A DNA stretch of 64,000 nucleotides from Paenibacillus amylolyticus (GCF_003719335.1 NZ_RIAS01000003.1:414440-478439), one strand, 5' to 3'; shown: positions 10,295 to 20,095, numbered from the stretch's first letter. Numbers and translations: made by a program. Notes: generated from the letters alone by a model not told the origin.

Positions 10295-10601
10295 AATTCC
10301 TCCTGCACATCCGGTGAACCGCTCTTACAATCCCACCCATCCACAGCGCTATGCTGCAAAAAAATGATAAGAAATAGCTCTCACTTATTTTGAACTATAT
10401 CGGTATTTTTCATTGTTTTTTTTATATATGTACCCATACAAAATTTACCCAAAACCGACCGAGTTTCTTCTATTCAAAGAATAGTCACGATTCTGTATAT
10501 ACAAACTTGGGTTATGAATAAAGAGAGCAAGCATATCCTTAGAGGATTGCGCCTGTATGTCAGAGAGAGAATAACGAGAAAAACATTGGGGGTGTAATTA
10601 T
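10295..10601. other. Intergenic region between a diguanylate cyclase gene and the mrp operon
   Basis: This 307-bp gap separates two divergent genes and must hold both promoters. It is A+T-rich in the middle (10380-10450). I see no promoter with good matches in both boxes, and no hairpin or small gene with a convincing ribosome binding site. Confidence 0.4.
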
Positions 10602-13556
10602 TTGAGCCTGCTTCACATTGCTGTTATTTTGCCTTTTGCAGCTGGCATCCTACTCGCATTGATGCACAGACTTTTCAGTAAAATTCATCTGGGATGGCTG
10701 GTACTCGTCGTACCGGCATCGTTATTTGTTTATTTTGCAAGCCAGATTACTGCCGTGTCCCAGCGTCACCCGGTATCCGGACAGATTCCCTGGATTCCGT
10801 CCCTGGACATCGGATTTAATCTATATTTGGACGGACTGAGTCTACTGTTAACGTTGCTGATCAGCGGGATAGGCGTGCTTGTCGTCTTTTATTCCATCTT
10901 TTATATGAGCAAAACAGAAGCGTTAAACCGTTTCTATCTCTACTTGTTAATGTTTATGGGCGCTATGCTTGGCGTCGTATTATCAGATAATATGATCGTG
11001 CTTTATGGGTTTTGGGAACTCACCAGCATTACGTCATTTCTGTTAATCGCCTTTCACTACAAGCGTAAAGCTTCCACATCCGGTGCACAAAAATCGTTCC
11101 TGATTACGGTTTTTGGCGGATTCGCCATGCTTGCCGGATTCATGTTGATGTACCTGATGACAGGTACATTCAGTATCCGTGCTACCATTACCGAGTGGGG
11201 GCATATTCAGGACAGCAATCTGTTCTTGCCGGCTCTCGTTCTTATTCTAATTGGAGCGTTCACCAAATCGGCACAATTCCCGTTTCACATCTGGCTGCCT
11301 GATGCAATGGAAGCTCCCACTCCAGTCAGTGCATATCTGCACTCCGCCACCATGGTCAAAGCCGGGCTGTATGTTGTTGCCCGCTTCACACCCATCTTCG
11401 GTGGACAGGGACTCTGGTTCTGGCTTGTAACTGGCGTCGGACTGCTCACACTGGGTTACGGATCATTTTTAGCAGTGAAGAAAAACGATCTCAAGGCCAT
11501 TCTTGCGTATTCCACCATTTCACAACTTGGTCTGATTATGTCCCTCTTCGGGATCGGATCTGCTGCTCTCTATTTCGGATATGGTGAATCCTCTGCCATG
11601 TACACCGTAGCAATCACTGCTGCACTGCTCCATTTATTCAACCACGGTACCTTTAAAGCTGCTTTATTTATGGTCGCCGGCATTGTAGATCATGAGACAG
11701 GTACACGAGATATTCGCAAGCTTGGCGGGCTGGCAGCATTCATGCCCATCACATTCAGCCTGGCGCTAATCGGTTCACTAGCCATGGCAGGCATCCCGCC
11801 CTTTAACGGATTCCTCAGTAAGGAATTGTTCTTTCAAGCGATGGTACAGATTACAGATCTCCGTATTTTTGGAATGGGCTCCTGGAGTATTTTACTACCT
11901 GTCATCGCGTGGCTTGCCAGCGTTTTCACACTGATCTATGCCCTGATTTTTGTGTTCAAAACATTCCTCGGTCGTAGCCGAAGTGAGCTGCCTGCCGAGA
12001 AATTACATGAAGCGCCTATCGGCCTGCTCATCCCACCGCTCCTTCTGGGCGCGCTGGTCATCGGTTTTGGACTCTTTCCGGATCTACTCTCCGGTTCATT
12101 GATCGAACCAGCAATGGCTGCCGTTCTTCCTTCCCTTCTGAATGGGAATGAACGCTTTGATGTACATTTCTCCCTATGGCATGGCTGGACTCCCGAATTG
12201 TTCATGACCATCGCTGTTATTGTGCTAGGGGTCATGCTATACAAGTTACTGCCACGATGGAGGAATATTTATGAGCATTATCCACAGGGATTAACGATTA
12301 ACAATATGTACCATGTTGTTCTTGACAATGTACAGCACTATGCACGGAAGTGGACAGAAGCCTACATGAACGGCTCCGTCCGCAATTATCTGGTTTATAT
12401 TTTCTCATTTACCGTTGCGCTGCTCGTTTACGCCTTCTTCCGTTCTGGTGAAAATATTACCTGGAATGTGCAGGATAATGCACCCTACTCATTCTACGAA
12501 GTCGTGTTACTGGTTACGCTGATTGCAGCTGCCATTTCCATTCCTTTTGCCAAAAACCGATTATCTGCTGTCATTATGACCGGCGCTGTCGGCTACCTGG
12601 TTACACTGCTGTTTGTCCTGTTTCGGGCACCCGACCTTGCGCTGACGCAGATGATTGTGGAGACGGTCTCCGTCGCATTGTTCCTGCTCTGCTTCTACCA
12701 TCTACCCGAGTTACAACGCGGCAAGTCCAGCTCCCGCTATCTCACAGTGAATGCAATTGTTGCTGTTTCCGTTGGCGTTGTGATGACATTCGTAGCACTC
12801 GCTGCAAGCGGCACAGTATCTTTGGACAGCATCTCGGCTTTCTTTCTTCAGGAAGCCTACAGTTCCGCGGGTGGTAAAAATGTCGTAAACGTATTGCTAG
12901 TGGATTTCCGAGGTTATGATACGTTACTTGAGATTATGGTTCTTGGGGTAGCCTCATTGTCGATCTATTCCATGATCAACCTGAATCTCGAAGCGAAGGA
13001 TCTCGGAGCCAGATTGAAATTTCGTAAAAATGAGGAGAAGAAGGACGAAGAACCCGAACTCGACGATGAAGCGGACAACACCAAAAAATACGGAAACCGC
13101 GAACGCAGTACATTGTCCTGGGACACGGTTCCTTTGCAAAGTAATGATGTTTTGTTGCAAACCACCACGAAAGTGGTTGTGTTTATCATTTTAACCTTCT
13201 CCATGCATCTGTTCTTTGCTGGTCATCATAATCCTGGCGGTGGTTTCATCGGTGGACTCGTCACAGCAGCAGCCCTGGTACTTATCGCTCTGGCTTTCAG
13301 CACGGATACGATACGCAAAGCGCTGCCCATCGATTTTCGGAGTTTGACAGCCATAGGCTTAGGCATAGCTTTGCTTACTGGTGCAGGTTCATTCCTCTTC
13401 GGTGTTCCATTTCTCAGCCAGACGTTCGGATATTTCGAACTGCCTCTGCTGGGCGAAACAGAGCTTGCTACAGCCATGCTGTTTGATCTAGGCGTGTACC
13501 TCGCTGTGCTCGGCGTCACCATGACTATCATTTTACAGATCGGGGAGGATCGTTGA
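10602..13556 (+). CDS. mrpA: MrpA-MrpB fusion subunit of Na+/H+ antiporter
   Basis: The 984-residue protein is longer than MrpA alone (about 800). Residues 1 to about 805 are MrpA: many membrane helices, the proton-conducting NuoL-like core with SAQFPFHIWLPDAMEAPTPVS, and the C-terminal MrpA part with FRAPDLALTQMIVETVSV. A highly charged linker (about 805-846) leads into a complete MrpB domain with GHHNPGGGFIGGL and HTFGYFELPLLG-like motifs (here QTFGYFELPLLGETELATAM). The complex exports Na+ in exchange for protons and supports pH and salt tolerance. The TTG start is backed by GGGGGTG 8 bases upstream. It is the first gene of a seven-function operon ending with mrpG. Confidence 0.95.
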   Translation: MSLLHIAVILPFAAGILLALMHRLFSKIHLGWLVLVVPASLFVYFASQITAVSQRHPVSGQIPWIPSLDIGFNLYLDGLSLLLTLLISGIGVLVVFYSIFYMSKTEALNRFYLYLLMFMGAMLGVVLSDNMIVLYGFWELTSITSFLLIAFHYKRKASTSGAQKSFLITVFGGFAMLAGFMLMYLMTGTFSIRATITEWGHIQDSNLFLPALVLILIGAFTKSAQFPFHIWLPDAMEAPTPVSAYLHSATMVKAGLYVVARFTPIFGGQGLWFWLVTGVGLLTLGYGSFLAVKKNDLKAILAYSTISQLGLIMSLFGIGSAALYFGYGESSAMYTVAITAALLHLFNHGTFKAALFMVAGIVDHETGTRDIRKLGGLAAFMPITFSLALIGSLAMAGIPPFNGFLSKELFFQAMVQITDLRIFGMGSWSILLPVIAWLASVFTLIYALIFVFKTFLGRSRSELPAEKLHEAPIGLLIPPLLLGALVIGFGLFPDLLSGSLIEPAMAAVLPSLLNGNERFDVHFSLWHGWTPELFMTIAVIVLGVMLYKLLPRWRNIYEHYPQGLTINNMYHVVLDNVQHYARKWTEAYMNGSVRNYLVYIFSFTVALLVYAFFRSGENITWNVQDNAPYSFYEVVLLVTLIAAAISIPFAKNRLSAVIMTGAVGYLVTLLFVLFRAPDLALTQMIVETVSVALFLLCFYHLPELQRGKSSSRYLTVNAIVAVSVGVVMTFVALAASGTVSLDSISAFFLQEAYSSAGGKNVVNVLLVDFRGYDTLLEIMVLGVASLSIYSMINLNLEAKDLGARLKFRKNEEKKDEEPELDDEADNTKKYGNRERSTLSWDTVPLQSNDVLLQTTTKVVVFIILTFSMHLFFAGHHNPGGGFIGGLVTAAALVLIALAFSTDTIRKALPIDFRSLTAIGLGIALLTGAGSFLFGVPFLSQTFGYFELPLLGETELATAMLFDLGVYLAVLGVTMTIILQIGEDR

Positions 13557-13557
13557 T

Positions 13558-13896
13558 ATGGAAATTTTGATGTGTGTGGCCGTAGGCATTTTGTTTGCGG
13601 TTGCCGTCTTTCTAATCTTGTCACGGAGCCTGCTCCGTATCGTACTAGGCATGTCCATTCTCACACATGGAGTGCACCTGTTGTTAATTACGATGTCACG
13701 TCTCAAGACGGGCGCTCCTCCACTACTGGGAGAGATGGCGGAGAAATACGTCGACCCGCTCCCTCAAGCGTTGATATTAACGTCAATTGTCATCAATTTT
13801 GGTCTGACAGCCTTCTTTTTTGTCCTTTCCTACCGTTCTTATCTGAAGCTGAGAACGGATGATATGGAAGAAGTAAGGGGGCGTCCATATGAATAA
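13558..13896 (+). CDS. mrpC: Na+/H+ antiporter subunit MrpC
   Basis: This 112-residue, three-helix membrane protein is NuoK-like, with the family blocks GMSILTHGVHLLLI and DPLPQALILTSIVINF. It begins one base after the mrpA stop and overlaps mrpD by 8 bases, indicating translational coupling. It is an essential part of the Mrp heterooligomeric complex in the cell membrane. Confidence 0.95.
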   Translation: MEILMCVAVGILFAVAVFLILSRSLLRIVLGMSILTHGVHLLLITMSRLKTGAPPLLGEMAEKYVDPLPQALILTSIVINFGLTAFFFVLSYRSYLKLRTDDMEEVRGRPYE

Positions 13897-15367
13897 TCTT
13901 GTGGTTCTGCCCATCCTGCTTCCACTAATCACGGGCGTGATCACCCTGTTGTTCTTCCGTAAAGTCAATATACAACGTTCCTTTAGCGTGATTGGTCTGT
14001 TAGCCACAGCAATGGTTTCAACCATACTCATCACACGTGTTGCGCAATCCGGTGTTTTGACACTTAATATGGGTGGCTGGAAAGCACCTTATGGAATCGT
14101 ACTTGTTGCCGATATGGTTGCAGCGCTGCTGGTAGTAGCCGCTTCCATCATTGCACTGGCTTGCCTGCTCTATGCTTTTCGAAGCATCAACAAGGAGCGG
14201 GAGCAACATCACTTCTATCCGTTCTTTCATTTTTTGATTGCCGGCGTGAACGCATCGTTTCTAACCGGGGATCTGTTCAATTTGTTTGTCAGCTTTGAAT
14301 TGATGCTGATCTCTTCTTACGCTCTGATTGTACTCGGAGGCACGGAAAGACAGCTGCGTGAAACCATTAAATATGTACTGATCAATATCGTGTCTTCCGC
14401 CTTATTCGTTGCCTCCATCGGCTTTCTGTATTCCATTACAGGTACGCTGAATATGGCCGACTTGTCGGTACGCATTGCTGAAGTAGGACAGAGCGGAGTA
14501 GTCACACTGATTGCAGTTCTTTTCCTAATCGTATTCAGCATCAAGGCAGGCTTGTTCCTGTTTTTCTGGTTATCCGGGTCTTATGCGGCTCCGCCCGCCG
14601 TCGTTACGGCGTTATTCGCTGGTTTGCTCACCAAGGTAGGCCTGTATGCCATTGTGCGGACATTTACGTTGATCTTCTATCATGATCCAGACTTCTTTAA
14701 TGCTCTGATCGGCTGGATGGCGGGTGCCACGATGATTCTGGGTGTGATTGGAGCGATCTCGTATCGTGATGTGAACAAAATTTTGATCTATAATGTCGTC
14801 GCTGGCGTAGGTTTCGTAGCATTTGGTATGGCTGCGGCCAGCCGTAGTGCTCTGGAAGGATTACTGTTCTATATGCTGCATGACATGTTGATCAAAACAC
14901 TGCTTTTCCTGCTCGGCGGTGCTCTCATTGCTGTTGCGGGAACTTCAAGGCTCGATAACATGGGCGGACTAATTCAACGTTATCCCGTGCTGGGATGGAT
15001 GTTCTTCATCAGTGCGCTTGCGCTTGCGGGCCTGCCTCCGTTCAGTGGATTCCCGGGAAAATTGATGCTTTTTGAGGGCGGCTTCGAAGCCGGATTATAC
15101 GGTTTAACTGGCGTTGCAGTTCTCTCTAGTCTACTCATGCTGTATTCGGTACTACGCATTTTCATTCAGGCGTTCTGGGGTGAGCCTCCTGCAGGCATGG
15201 CAAGACGTCCTTATGCGGTGAACGGACTGCTGATCCCTGCCGGAATTCTGTTTGCTTTTATCATCGTCATGGGCCTCGGGGCTGAAGGTATGTTCCAACT
15301 CACGTCCCGCGCAGGTGATATTCTGCTACATCCCAACATTTATATTGATGCCGTATTGAAGGAGTAG
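13889..15367 (+). CDS. mrpD: Na+/H+ antiporter subunit MrpD
   Basis: This 492-residue protein of about 14 membrane helices is a NuoM/NuoN-like proton channel subunit. Motifs include NLFVSFELMLISSYAL with the conserved membrane glutamate, and FWLSGSYAAPPAVVTALFAG with the lysine-containing segment LLTKVGLYA after it. The ATG overlaps the end of mrpC. Length and gene order are as expected for the family. Confidence 0.95.
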   Translation: MNNLVVLPILLPLITGVITLLFFRKVNIQRSFSVIGLLATAMVSTILITRVAQSGVLTLNMGGWKAPYGIVLVADMVAALLVVAASIIALACLLYAFRSINKEREQHHFYPFFHFLIAGVNASFLTGDLFNLFVSFELMLISSYALIVLGGTERQLRETIKYVLINIVSSALFVASIGFLYSITGTLNMADLSVRIAEVGQSGVVTLIAVLFLIVFSIKAGLFLFFWLSGSYAAPPAVVTALFAGLLTKVGLYAIVRTFTLIFYHDPDFFNALIGWMAGATMILGVIGAISYRDVNKILIYNVVAGVGFVAFGMAAASRSALEGLLFYMLHDMLIKTLLFLLGGALIAVAGTSRLDNMGGLIQRYPVLGWMFFISALALAGLPPFSGFPGKLMLFEGGFEAGLYGLTGVAVLSSLLMLYSVLRIFIQAFWGEPPAGMARRPYAVNGLLIPAGILFAFIIVMGLGAEGMFQLTSRAGDILLHPNIYIDAVLKE

Positions 15368-15850
15368 ATGTCTATGGCCTTTCAAATTGTACTCAATCTG
15401 ATCATTGCCTTTGTCTGGATGTTTTTGAATAACGCCTGGAATGGTGTTGGTTTTCTCGTTGGATTTATGCTTGGATTGCTCCTCATCGGAGGCATGCGAC
15501 GTTTCTTCCCGCAGCGCTTCTACATCGTTCGAGTCTGGGCTATCTTCAAATTGATTGGATTGCTGTTCAAAGAACTCGTTCGAGCAAGCATCGAGGTCAT
15601 TCGAGAGATTATCAAACCGCGGCTTGACATTCGTCCAGGTATTTTCACCTATCGCACACAGTTATCTTCGGATTGGGAAGTGACGCTGCTGTGTCTGCTG
15701 ATCTCATTGACGCCAGGTTCACTGCCACTTGAAATCTCGGGCAATCAGCGTAAGCTGTTCATCCATGCACTGGATATCAAAGATGAAGAGAAACTGCGAA
15801 ACGATATTCAGAATACGTTTGAAAAAGCAATCATGGAGGTGACACGTTAA
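15368..15850 (+). CDS. mrpE: Na+/H+ antiporter subunit MrpE
   Basis: This 160-residue protein has two N-terminal membrane helices and the family block LICLLISLTPGSL-like (here LLCLLISLTPGSLPLEI). The first ATG is directly behind the mrpD stop; the second at 15374 is better spaced from AAGGAG and may be the real start. The stop overlaps the mrpF ATG by one base. Confidence 0.93.
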   Translation: MSMAFQIVLNLIIAFVWMFLNNAWNGVGFLVGFMLGLLLIGGMRRFFPQRFYIVRVWAIFKLIGLLFKELVRASIEVIREIIKPRLDIRPGIFTYRTQLSSDWEVTLLCLLISLTPGSLPLEISGNQRKLFIHALDIKDEEKLRNDIQNTFEKAIMEVTR

Positions 15851-16134
15851 TGTTATCCTCACTACTGTTTATCTCACTGCTCATTCTATCTCTAGCGATT
15901 CTGGCCTGTTTGTATCGTGTTCTTCGCGGTCCGTCCATGGCTGACCGGATTACAGCTCTTGATACGATCGGTATCAATGTCATTGCAATTGTGGCTGTAC
16001 TATCGATGATGTTGCAGACGCAGGCTTATCTGGACATCATTTTGCTGATCGGCATTCTGGCTTTTCTAAGCACAGTCGCATTTGCGCGTTATATTGAACG
16101 AGGGGCGGTGTTTAAAAATGAAGGAGATCGTTAG
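15850..16134 (+). CDS. mrpF: Na+/H+ antiporter subunit MrpF
   Basis: This 94-residue, three-helix membrane protein carries the MrpF block YRVLRGPSMADRITALDTIG. Its start overlaps the mrpE stop and its end overlaps the start of mrpG by 17 bases. In the complex it is needed for assembly and antiport. Confidence 0.95.
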   Translation: MLSSLLFISLLILSLAILACLYRVLRGPSMADRITALDTIGINVIAIVAVLSMMLQTQAYLDIILLIGILAFLSTVAFARYIERGAVFKNEGDR

Positions 16135-16510
16135 TAGCACCGCTGAAACGGGAATTGGGCTGCTGGTGCTGCTTGGGGCCCTCCTTAGTGCACTCAGTGC
16201 CTTCGGACTCCTTCGTCTCCCTGATGTATATTTGAGAGCCCATGCTGCCACCAAAAGCATGACACTCGGCGTGTTTTGTGTGCTCAGCGGTGCATTTTTC
16301 TTCTTTTGGTACTTTGACAACTACATCAGTGCTCGCCTGCTGCTCGGTATTGTGTTTGTTTTCATCACTGCGCCTGTTGCGGGACACCTGAACGGCCGCG
16401 CTGCCTACCGGACCGACGTGCCTCTCTGGGAGCAAAGTGTACAAGACGAACTTGAACCGTTGTTAAAAGGGAAAAAGATGAATCACGAAGCAAAAGATAT
16501 GATGGAGTAG
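16118..16510 (+). CDS. mrpG: Na+/H+ antiporter subunit MrpG
   Basis: This 130-residue protein has three membrane helices and the MrpG signature GLLRLPDVYLRAHAATKSMT. An in-frame ATG at 16082 exists, but the ATG at 16118 has AGGGGCGG upstream and gives the normal family N-terminus. It is the last gene of the operon; a dispersed hairpin repeat and a terminator follow. Confidence 0.94.
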   Translation: MKEIVSSTAETGIGLLVLLGALLSALSAFGLLRLPDVYLRAHAATKSMTLGVFCVLSGAFFFFWYFDNYISARLLLGIVFVFITAPVAGHLNGRAAYRTDVPLWEQSVQDELEPLLKGKKMNHEAKDMME

Positions 16511-16567
16511 TTTATATAAATTTAATGAATAGTTTACACGGAACACTCCAATGACAGAATAACCTTC

Positions 16568-16654
16568 CGATCGCTGTTATCCCCGGATTTTTTTGACTCC
16601 CTTTTCCAAATGGAAAAATCCGGTGATAAAGGCGAACGCTTTGCGCTTCTTCAG
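16568..16654 (+). repeat. Dispersed hairpin repeat, copy 1
   Basis: An imperfect inverted repeat pairs 16568-16592 with 16614-16638, followed by a conserved tail reading GGCGAACGCTTTGCGCTTCT. A second copy is at 51069-51152. The ends and tail are shared while the middle of both arms differs in step. It lies in the non-coding gap after mrpG. Confidence 0.7.
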
Positions 16655-16719
16655 GTTTTTTCTGTCCTCTCCGTTAATGTGTAAAAGTAATTTAACTTAT
16701 ACATTGGCGAAAATAAGTA

Positions 16720-16772
16720 AAAAATCCCCCGGAGATATCGCTCGTAAGCGGCTTTCCTCCGGGGGATTTCTT
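16720..16772. terminator. Bidirectional terminator between mrpG and the SGNH esterase gene
   Basis: AAATCCCCCGGAG pairs with CTCCGGGGGATTT across a loop of about 21 bases. Runs of A and T flank the stem, and the two neighbouring genes converge on it. Confidence 0.9.
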
Positions 16773-16838
16773 ATATAACCTAAATATCGTTTGTATACTT
16801 CGATACAGATAGAACTTACCCACCAAACTACTTTCTTA

Positions 16839-18023
16839 TCAGAAACCGTTTAAACCTTGGCGTTTTAGATCCGCAGCCACGATTCGAGCAAGTTGCGATG
16901 CTCCTTGCCGGTTCGGATGCAAACTATCACCATTCATGTATAGAGCAAGCGTAGCTGCTGGCCCAATGGAAGTGAAGTATGCCGAGCTGAGCTTGTTCAG
17001 ATCTACGAGTGTTACTCCCTCTTCCTGTGCCAGTGCACGCGTAGACGCGTTATACCAACGGTTCTCCGCCTGATGCACATTGGACGAATTAAAGTCTGTT
17101 GCCCGCCCTTGAGGTGTCGAGAGAATAACAGTTGCCCCTTTGTTTTTCGCCAGACGAACCATATCCCGCATGATCTCTTTGAACTGAGCCTCAGTTGTAT
17201 TGTTCTTGGCGTTCGTATCATTAATTCCGAGCTGCAGAATAAAATAGTCACCCGGTTTGATATACTTCAGAATTGCTTCCATCTGACCATCATCACGGAA
17301 TCCTCTGGCAATCTGCCCACTCGTGGCCATGTTACGTACCTGGAAAGTGGTGTTGTTTACATAAGAGGGAAGCAACTGCCCCCAGCCACCCTGTACGCTG
17401 CTAGCAAGCGGATAATAGTTGCACACCGTTGAATCTCCACCAATATAGATCGTACGATTCGTGACAGGCTGGTTGGACAGTTTGCGAATTTCAAGGGCAC
17501 TTAGCGTAAAAGCAGTACCTGCTTTGCCTTCCGTTACCAGCAGATTCAGCTGTCCGTCTGTCACTGGAATCTGGAATTGATCCGTTGCGCCGTTGCCCGT
17601 CATATTCATGATCTGATATACCCCTTCGGCTGCCACACTAGCTCTGGCCGTGTTACCCAGCGTCACTTTGACCTCATATAGACCATTCGGCAGGTCAACA
17701 TTGAAGGTATTATCACTTTTTGTACCAAATTTCAGAAATTGAACGGCATCACTTGCAACACCACTACCAGATGCGGAAACATTTTTCATATTCGCCGGTG
17801 TGTTGAATCCATAACCCCTTGCAGCTGTATAAGCCGTCGAGGCAGACACTCCAGTATATCCGTTCGTTACTGCTCCTGCACCGAAATCGAATTTGTAATG
17901 ATCCGATGCAGCCTCGGCCACCTCAACTCTGTCAGTCCCTAACCCAACCGCGATCATACTTGTAGCAAGTACAGTACATAACATCATTCGTAAAGAAGTT
18001 GACCATTTCATCATATAATCCAT
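16839..18023 (-). CDS. Secreted SGNH-type esterase, rhamnogalacturonan acetylesterase-like
   Basis: The 394-residue protein has a signal peptide (about residues 1-39, ending VAEAAS), an N-terminal beta-rich accessory domain (about 40-185, opening KFDFGAGAV), and a catalytic SGNH hydrolase domain (about 190-394). Visible catalytic blocks are GGDSTVCNY (Ser), NMATSGQIARG (Gly), LQLGINDT (Asn) and DSLHPNRQG (Asp and His). This matches the CE12 rhamnogalacturonan acetylesterase family, which removes acetyl groups from pectin side regions outside the cell; the exact substrate is inferred. The two ATGs near the start share one weak ribosome binding site. Confidence 0.85.
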   Translation of the reverse strand: MDYMMKWSTSLRMMLCTVLATSMIAVGLGTDRVEVAEAASDHYKFDFGAGAVTNGYTGVSASTAYTAARGYGFNTPANMKNVSASGSGVASDAVQFLKFGTKSDNTFNVDLPNGLYEVKVTLGNTARASVAAEGVYQIMNMTGNGATDQFQIPVTDGQLNLLVTEGKAGTAFTLSALEIRKLSNQPVTNRTIYIGGDSTVCNYYPLASSVQGGWGQLLPSYVNNTTFQVRNMATSGQIARGFRDDGQMEAILKYIKPGDYFILQLGINDTNAKNNTTEAQFKEIMRDMVRLAKNKGATVILSTPQGRATDFNSSNVHQAENRWYNASTRALAQEEGVTLVDLNKLSSAYFTSIGPAATLALYMNGDSLHPNRQGASQLARIVAADLKRQGLNGF

Positions 18024-18096
18024 GCTCCTCTCGAATTAAAATGATACCGTTTGTACCCATCCGAATGCAGATCATGATGAAATTTTACAATGACAA

Positions 18097-19116
18097 TTAC
18101 AATACCTGTTCAAGCCAATCATAAGCTTTTGCACCACTAATCTCATGTCCACCGTCAAAATAATCTGCATCCAGTGCTTGTTCTGCTCCAGCATGCTTGT
18201 AAATCATTTTCAAACGTTCGTGAGCCTCCCGTGCCGAATGAAGCGGAAATACAAGATCTTCACTTCCGATCTCCAGAAATAGAGGCCGCGGAGCAATCAG
18301 ACCGATGATATCCGGTAGCTCTGCTTCCTGCAGAATACCCGGAATGTAGTTGTCAAGGCAATGATTGCGGTCCAGAATGCTGCCATGAAACGTACTTGCG
18401 TAACCACTAACCACGACCGCTTTGCATCGTTCATCCATTGCGGCTGTAAAGGCTGTAACCAGCCCCCCGCCGGAAATGCCCATGCTTCCGATCCGCTCTG
18501 AATCAACTTCAGGTCGGGTGGATAAATAATCCAACACACGCGTTGTTTCATAAACCCGATGTCCTGCAAGTGTCTGGCCTACCATAAGCAGATGTGCAGC
18601 GATTTTCGTACAGGAACTTGCGCCCGGCGGTGCCTCTCGATCCTCATCCAGTCTTCTGTCCCCAAACCCAAGCAGTTCTGGAGCAGCCACAACGTACCCA
18701 CGCTTCACAAGCGCAACAGCAAAATCTTTGTGTAATCCAGGCTCCCCTGCCCGCGGCGAACCATCCGGTTCCATTCCGCAGATCTCCCGGCTCCCGTAGC
18801 CGTGTCCATGACAAGCAACAATAGCTGGCCTCTTCACATCGGTAGCGCTTACATCTTCGGGGGTTAAAAGATAAATTGGCATCCGTAACCCCGTGTAGGT
18901 TGTGATCTCAATCCGTTCCCGGATGTAACCATCACATGATGTACGTTCCAGCACAACGGGTTGTAGTTCGGCAGCTTCCGCCGGAAATCCGCCAAGTCGC
19001 TCCTGAACTCTGTCTCGCAATTGCCTAGACCATGCTGTAAAATCCTGATCTGCATCGTAAACGGAGTGCCCGCGAAGACTGGTTTGTTGGTACAAGTAGT
19101 TATCAATATCCTGCAT
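18097..19116 (-). CDS. Alpha/beta hydrolase (putative esterase)
   Basis: This 339-residue cytoplasmic protein has the alpha/beta hydrolase fold. Visible parts are an oxyanion-side block PAIVACHGHGYG, a nucleophile elbow GISGGG, an acid region GSEDLVFPL and the catalytic His in DGGHEISG. It resembles the acetyl-xylan-esterase-like and dienelactone-hydrolase-like families; substrate not known. It follows the RiPP operon terminator and is upstream of the SGNH esterase on the same strand with a 73-base gap, so the two may act together on acetylated plant polysaccharide; this is inference. AGGAGGG lies 12 bases before the ATG. Confidence 0.8.
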   Translation of the reverse strand: MQDIDNYLYQQTSLRGHSVYDADQDFTAWSRQLRDRVQERLGGFPAEAAELQPVVLERTSCDGYIRERIEITTYTGLRMPIYLLTPEDVSATDVKRPAIVACHGHGYGSREICGMEPDGSPRAGEPGLHKDFAVALVKRGYVVAAPELLGFGDRRLDEDREAPPGASSCTKIAAHLLMVGQTLAGHRVYETTRVLDYLSTRPEVDSERIGSMGISGGGLVTAFTAAMDERCKAVVVSGYASTFHGSILDRNHCLDNYIPGILQEAELPDIIGLIAPRPLFLEIGSEDLVFPLHSAREAHERLKMIYKHAGAEQALDADYFDGGHEISGAKAYDWLEQVL

Positions 19117-19230
19117 GAGCTTTGTGTCCCTCCTGCTTGTCGTGGGTTACATTCCAATGGTTGACTTGTTTTCTCATATTCTTATCCATTATAGAACTAA
19201 AAGTAAAAATAAGGAATCTCTTATGCATAT

Positions 19231-19274
19231 AAAAAAATGAATTCCCATTTTTGATCAGATGAGAATTCATTTTA
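19231..19274 (-). terminator. Terminator at the end of the RiPP operon
   Basis: On the minus strand AAATGAATTCTCAT pairs with ATGGGAATTCATTT and is followed by a run of T. It sits 30 bases after the permease stop and marks the 3' end of the cluster. Confidence 0.85.
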
Positions 19275-19304
19275 TTAAACTCAAAAAATAACATTAATCA
19301 TCGT

Positions 19305-20057
19305 CTAGACGATTTTTTCAACCTTAAATAACCTCATCAGAAACTGTGACACGAACGCTGCCACGATACAGATCATTCCACTGTATGCAACATAACGAAA
19401 ATCCAGAAAGCTGAAATCCATCCGAAGATAGTTAACCGCTGGAAATGCTGCGACAATACCCACCAGAATGAATATTCTGAAAATTTTCAGCACGGCTTCA
19501 CTTCCATTTGTTGCCCAAACAATAGCATTGGCCATATACAAAAAAGCAGCTATACACAAAATAATGGTCAGACCCGAAGAGAAAAGACTCGTCGTCCACA
19601 CCGATCTAAACCCAAGCAGAGTAAAGATAAACCAGATTAGAACACCATTAATGATAGCCATAGCTACAACACGGATTAGAGCAAATAACCATACTGCCAG
19701 CATGATTTTACCGGGTTTTGAAACCACCGCAAGCAGGAAACTCAAGTTCTTTTCAGCTTTCTCTTTTGTGAAAAACTGGAGAACGTGAGGAATACCGACA
19801 TACAATGCAAATACCAATGCAGAAGACAGGAGACCAACAGCAATCAATGAATTGGTAAACATGACACGATGTTCCCGGGTCTCATTCAACTTGTGCAACA
19901 GTGGAACAAGACCATCGATCGTCAAACCCAGACTTGCTTCCAACTCCCCCAGTTGACCGATCGTAAACACAAAAAAAATTCCAAACATCAATACTTGCAT
20001 GGTCAAAGACCTTTTCCAATTGAGGGTTTGTACATCTTTTCTTAATAACGGCAGCAA
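19305..20057 (-). CDS. ABC-2 type permease of the RiPP cluster
   Basis: This 250-residue protein has about six membrane helices and no recognised soluble domain. It follows the ABC ATPase gene by 38 bases and is its natural partner. Such BcrAB/LanEFG-like pairs usually remove a cell's own antimicrobial peptide from its membrane; here that role is inferred from position. TTG is used as start, with GGGAGAGG six bases upstream. It is the last gene of the cluster. Confidence 0.75.
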   Translation of the reverse strand: MLPLLRKDVQTLNWKRSLTMQVLMFGIFFVFTIGQLGELEASLGLTIDGLVPLLHKLNETREHRVMFTNSLIAVGLLSSALVFALYVGIPHVLQFFTKEKAEKNLSFLLAVVSKPGKIMLAVWLFALIRVVAMAIINGVLIWFIFTLLGFRSVWTTSLFSSGLTIILCIAAFLYMANAIVWATNGSEAVLKIFRIFILVGIVAAFPAVNYLRMDFSFLDFRYVAYSGMICIVAAFVSQFLMRLFKVEKIV

Positions 20058-20095
20058 GTACAGCCTCTCCCTTCCCCAAAAAGATTACTTTAACG

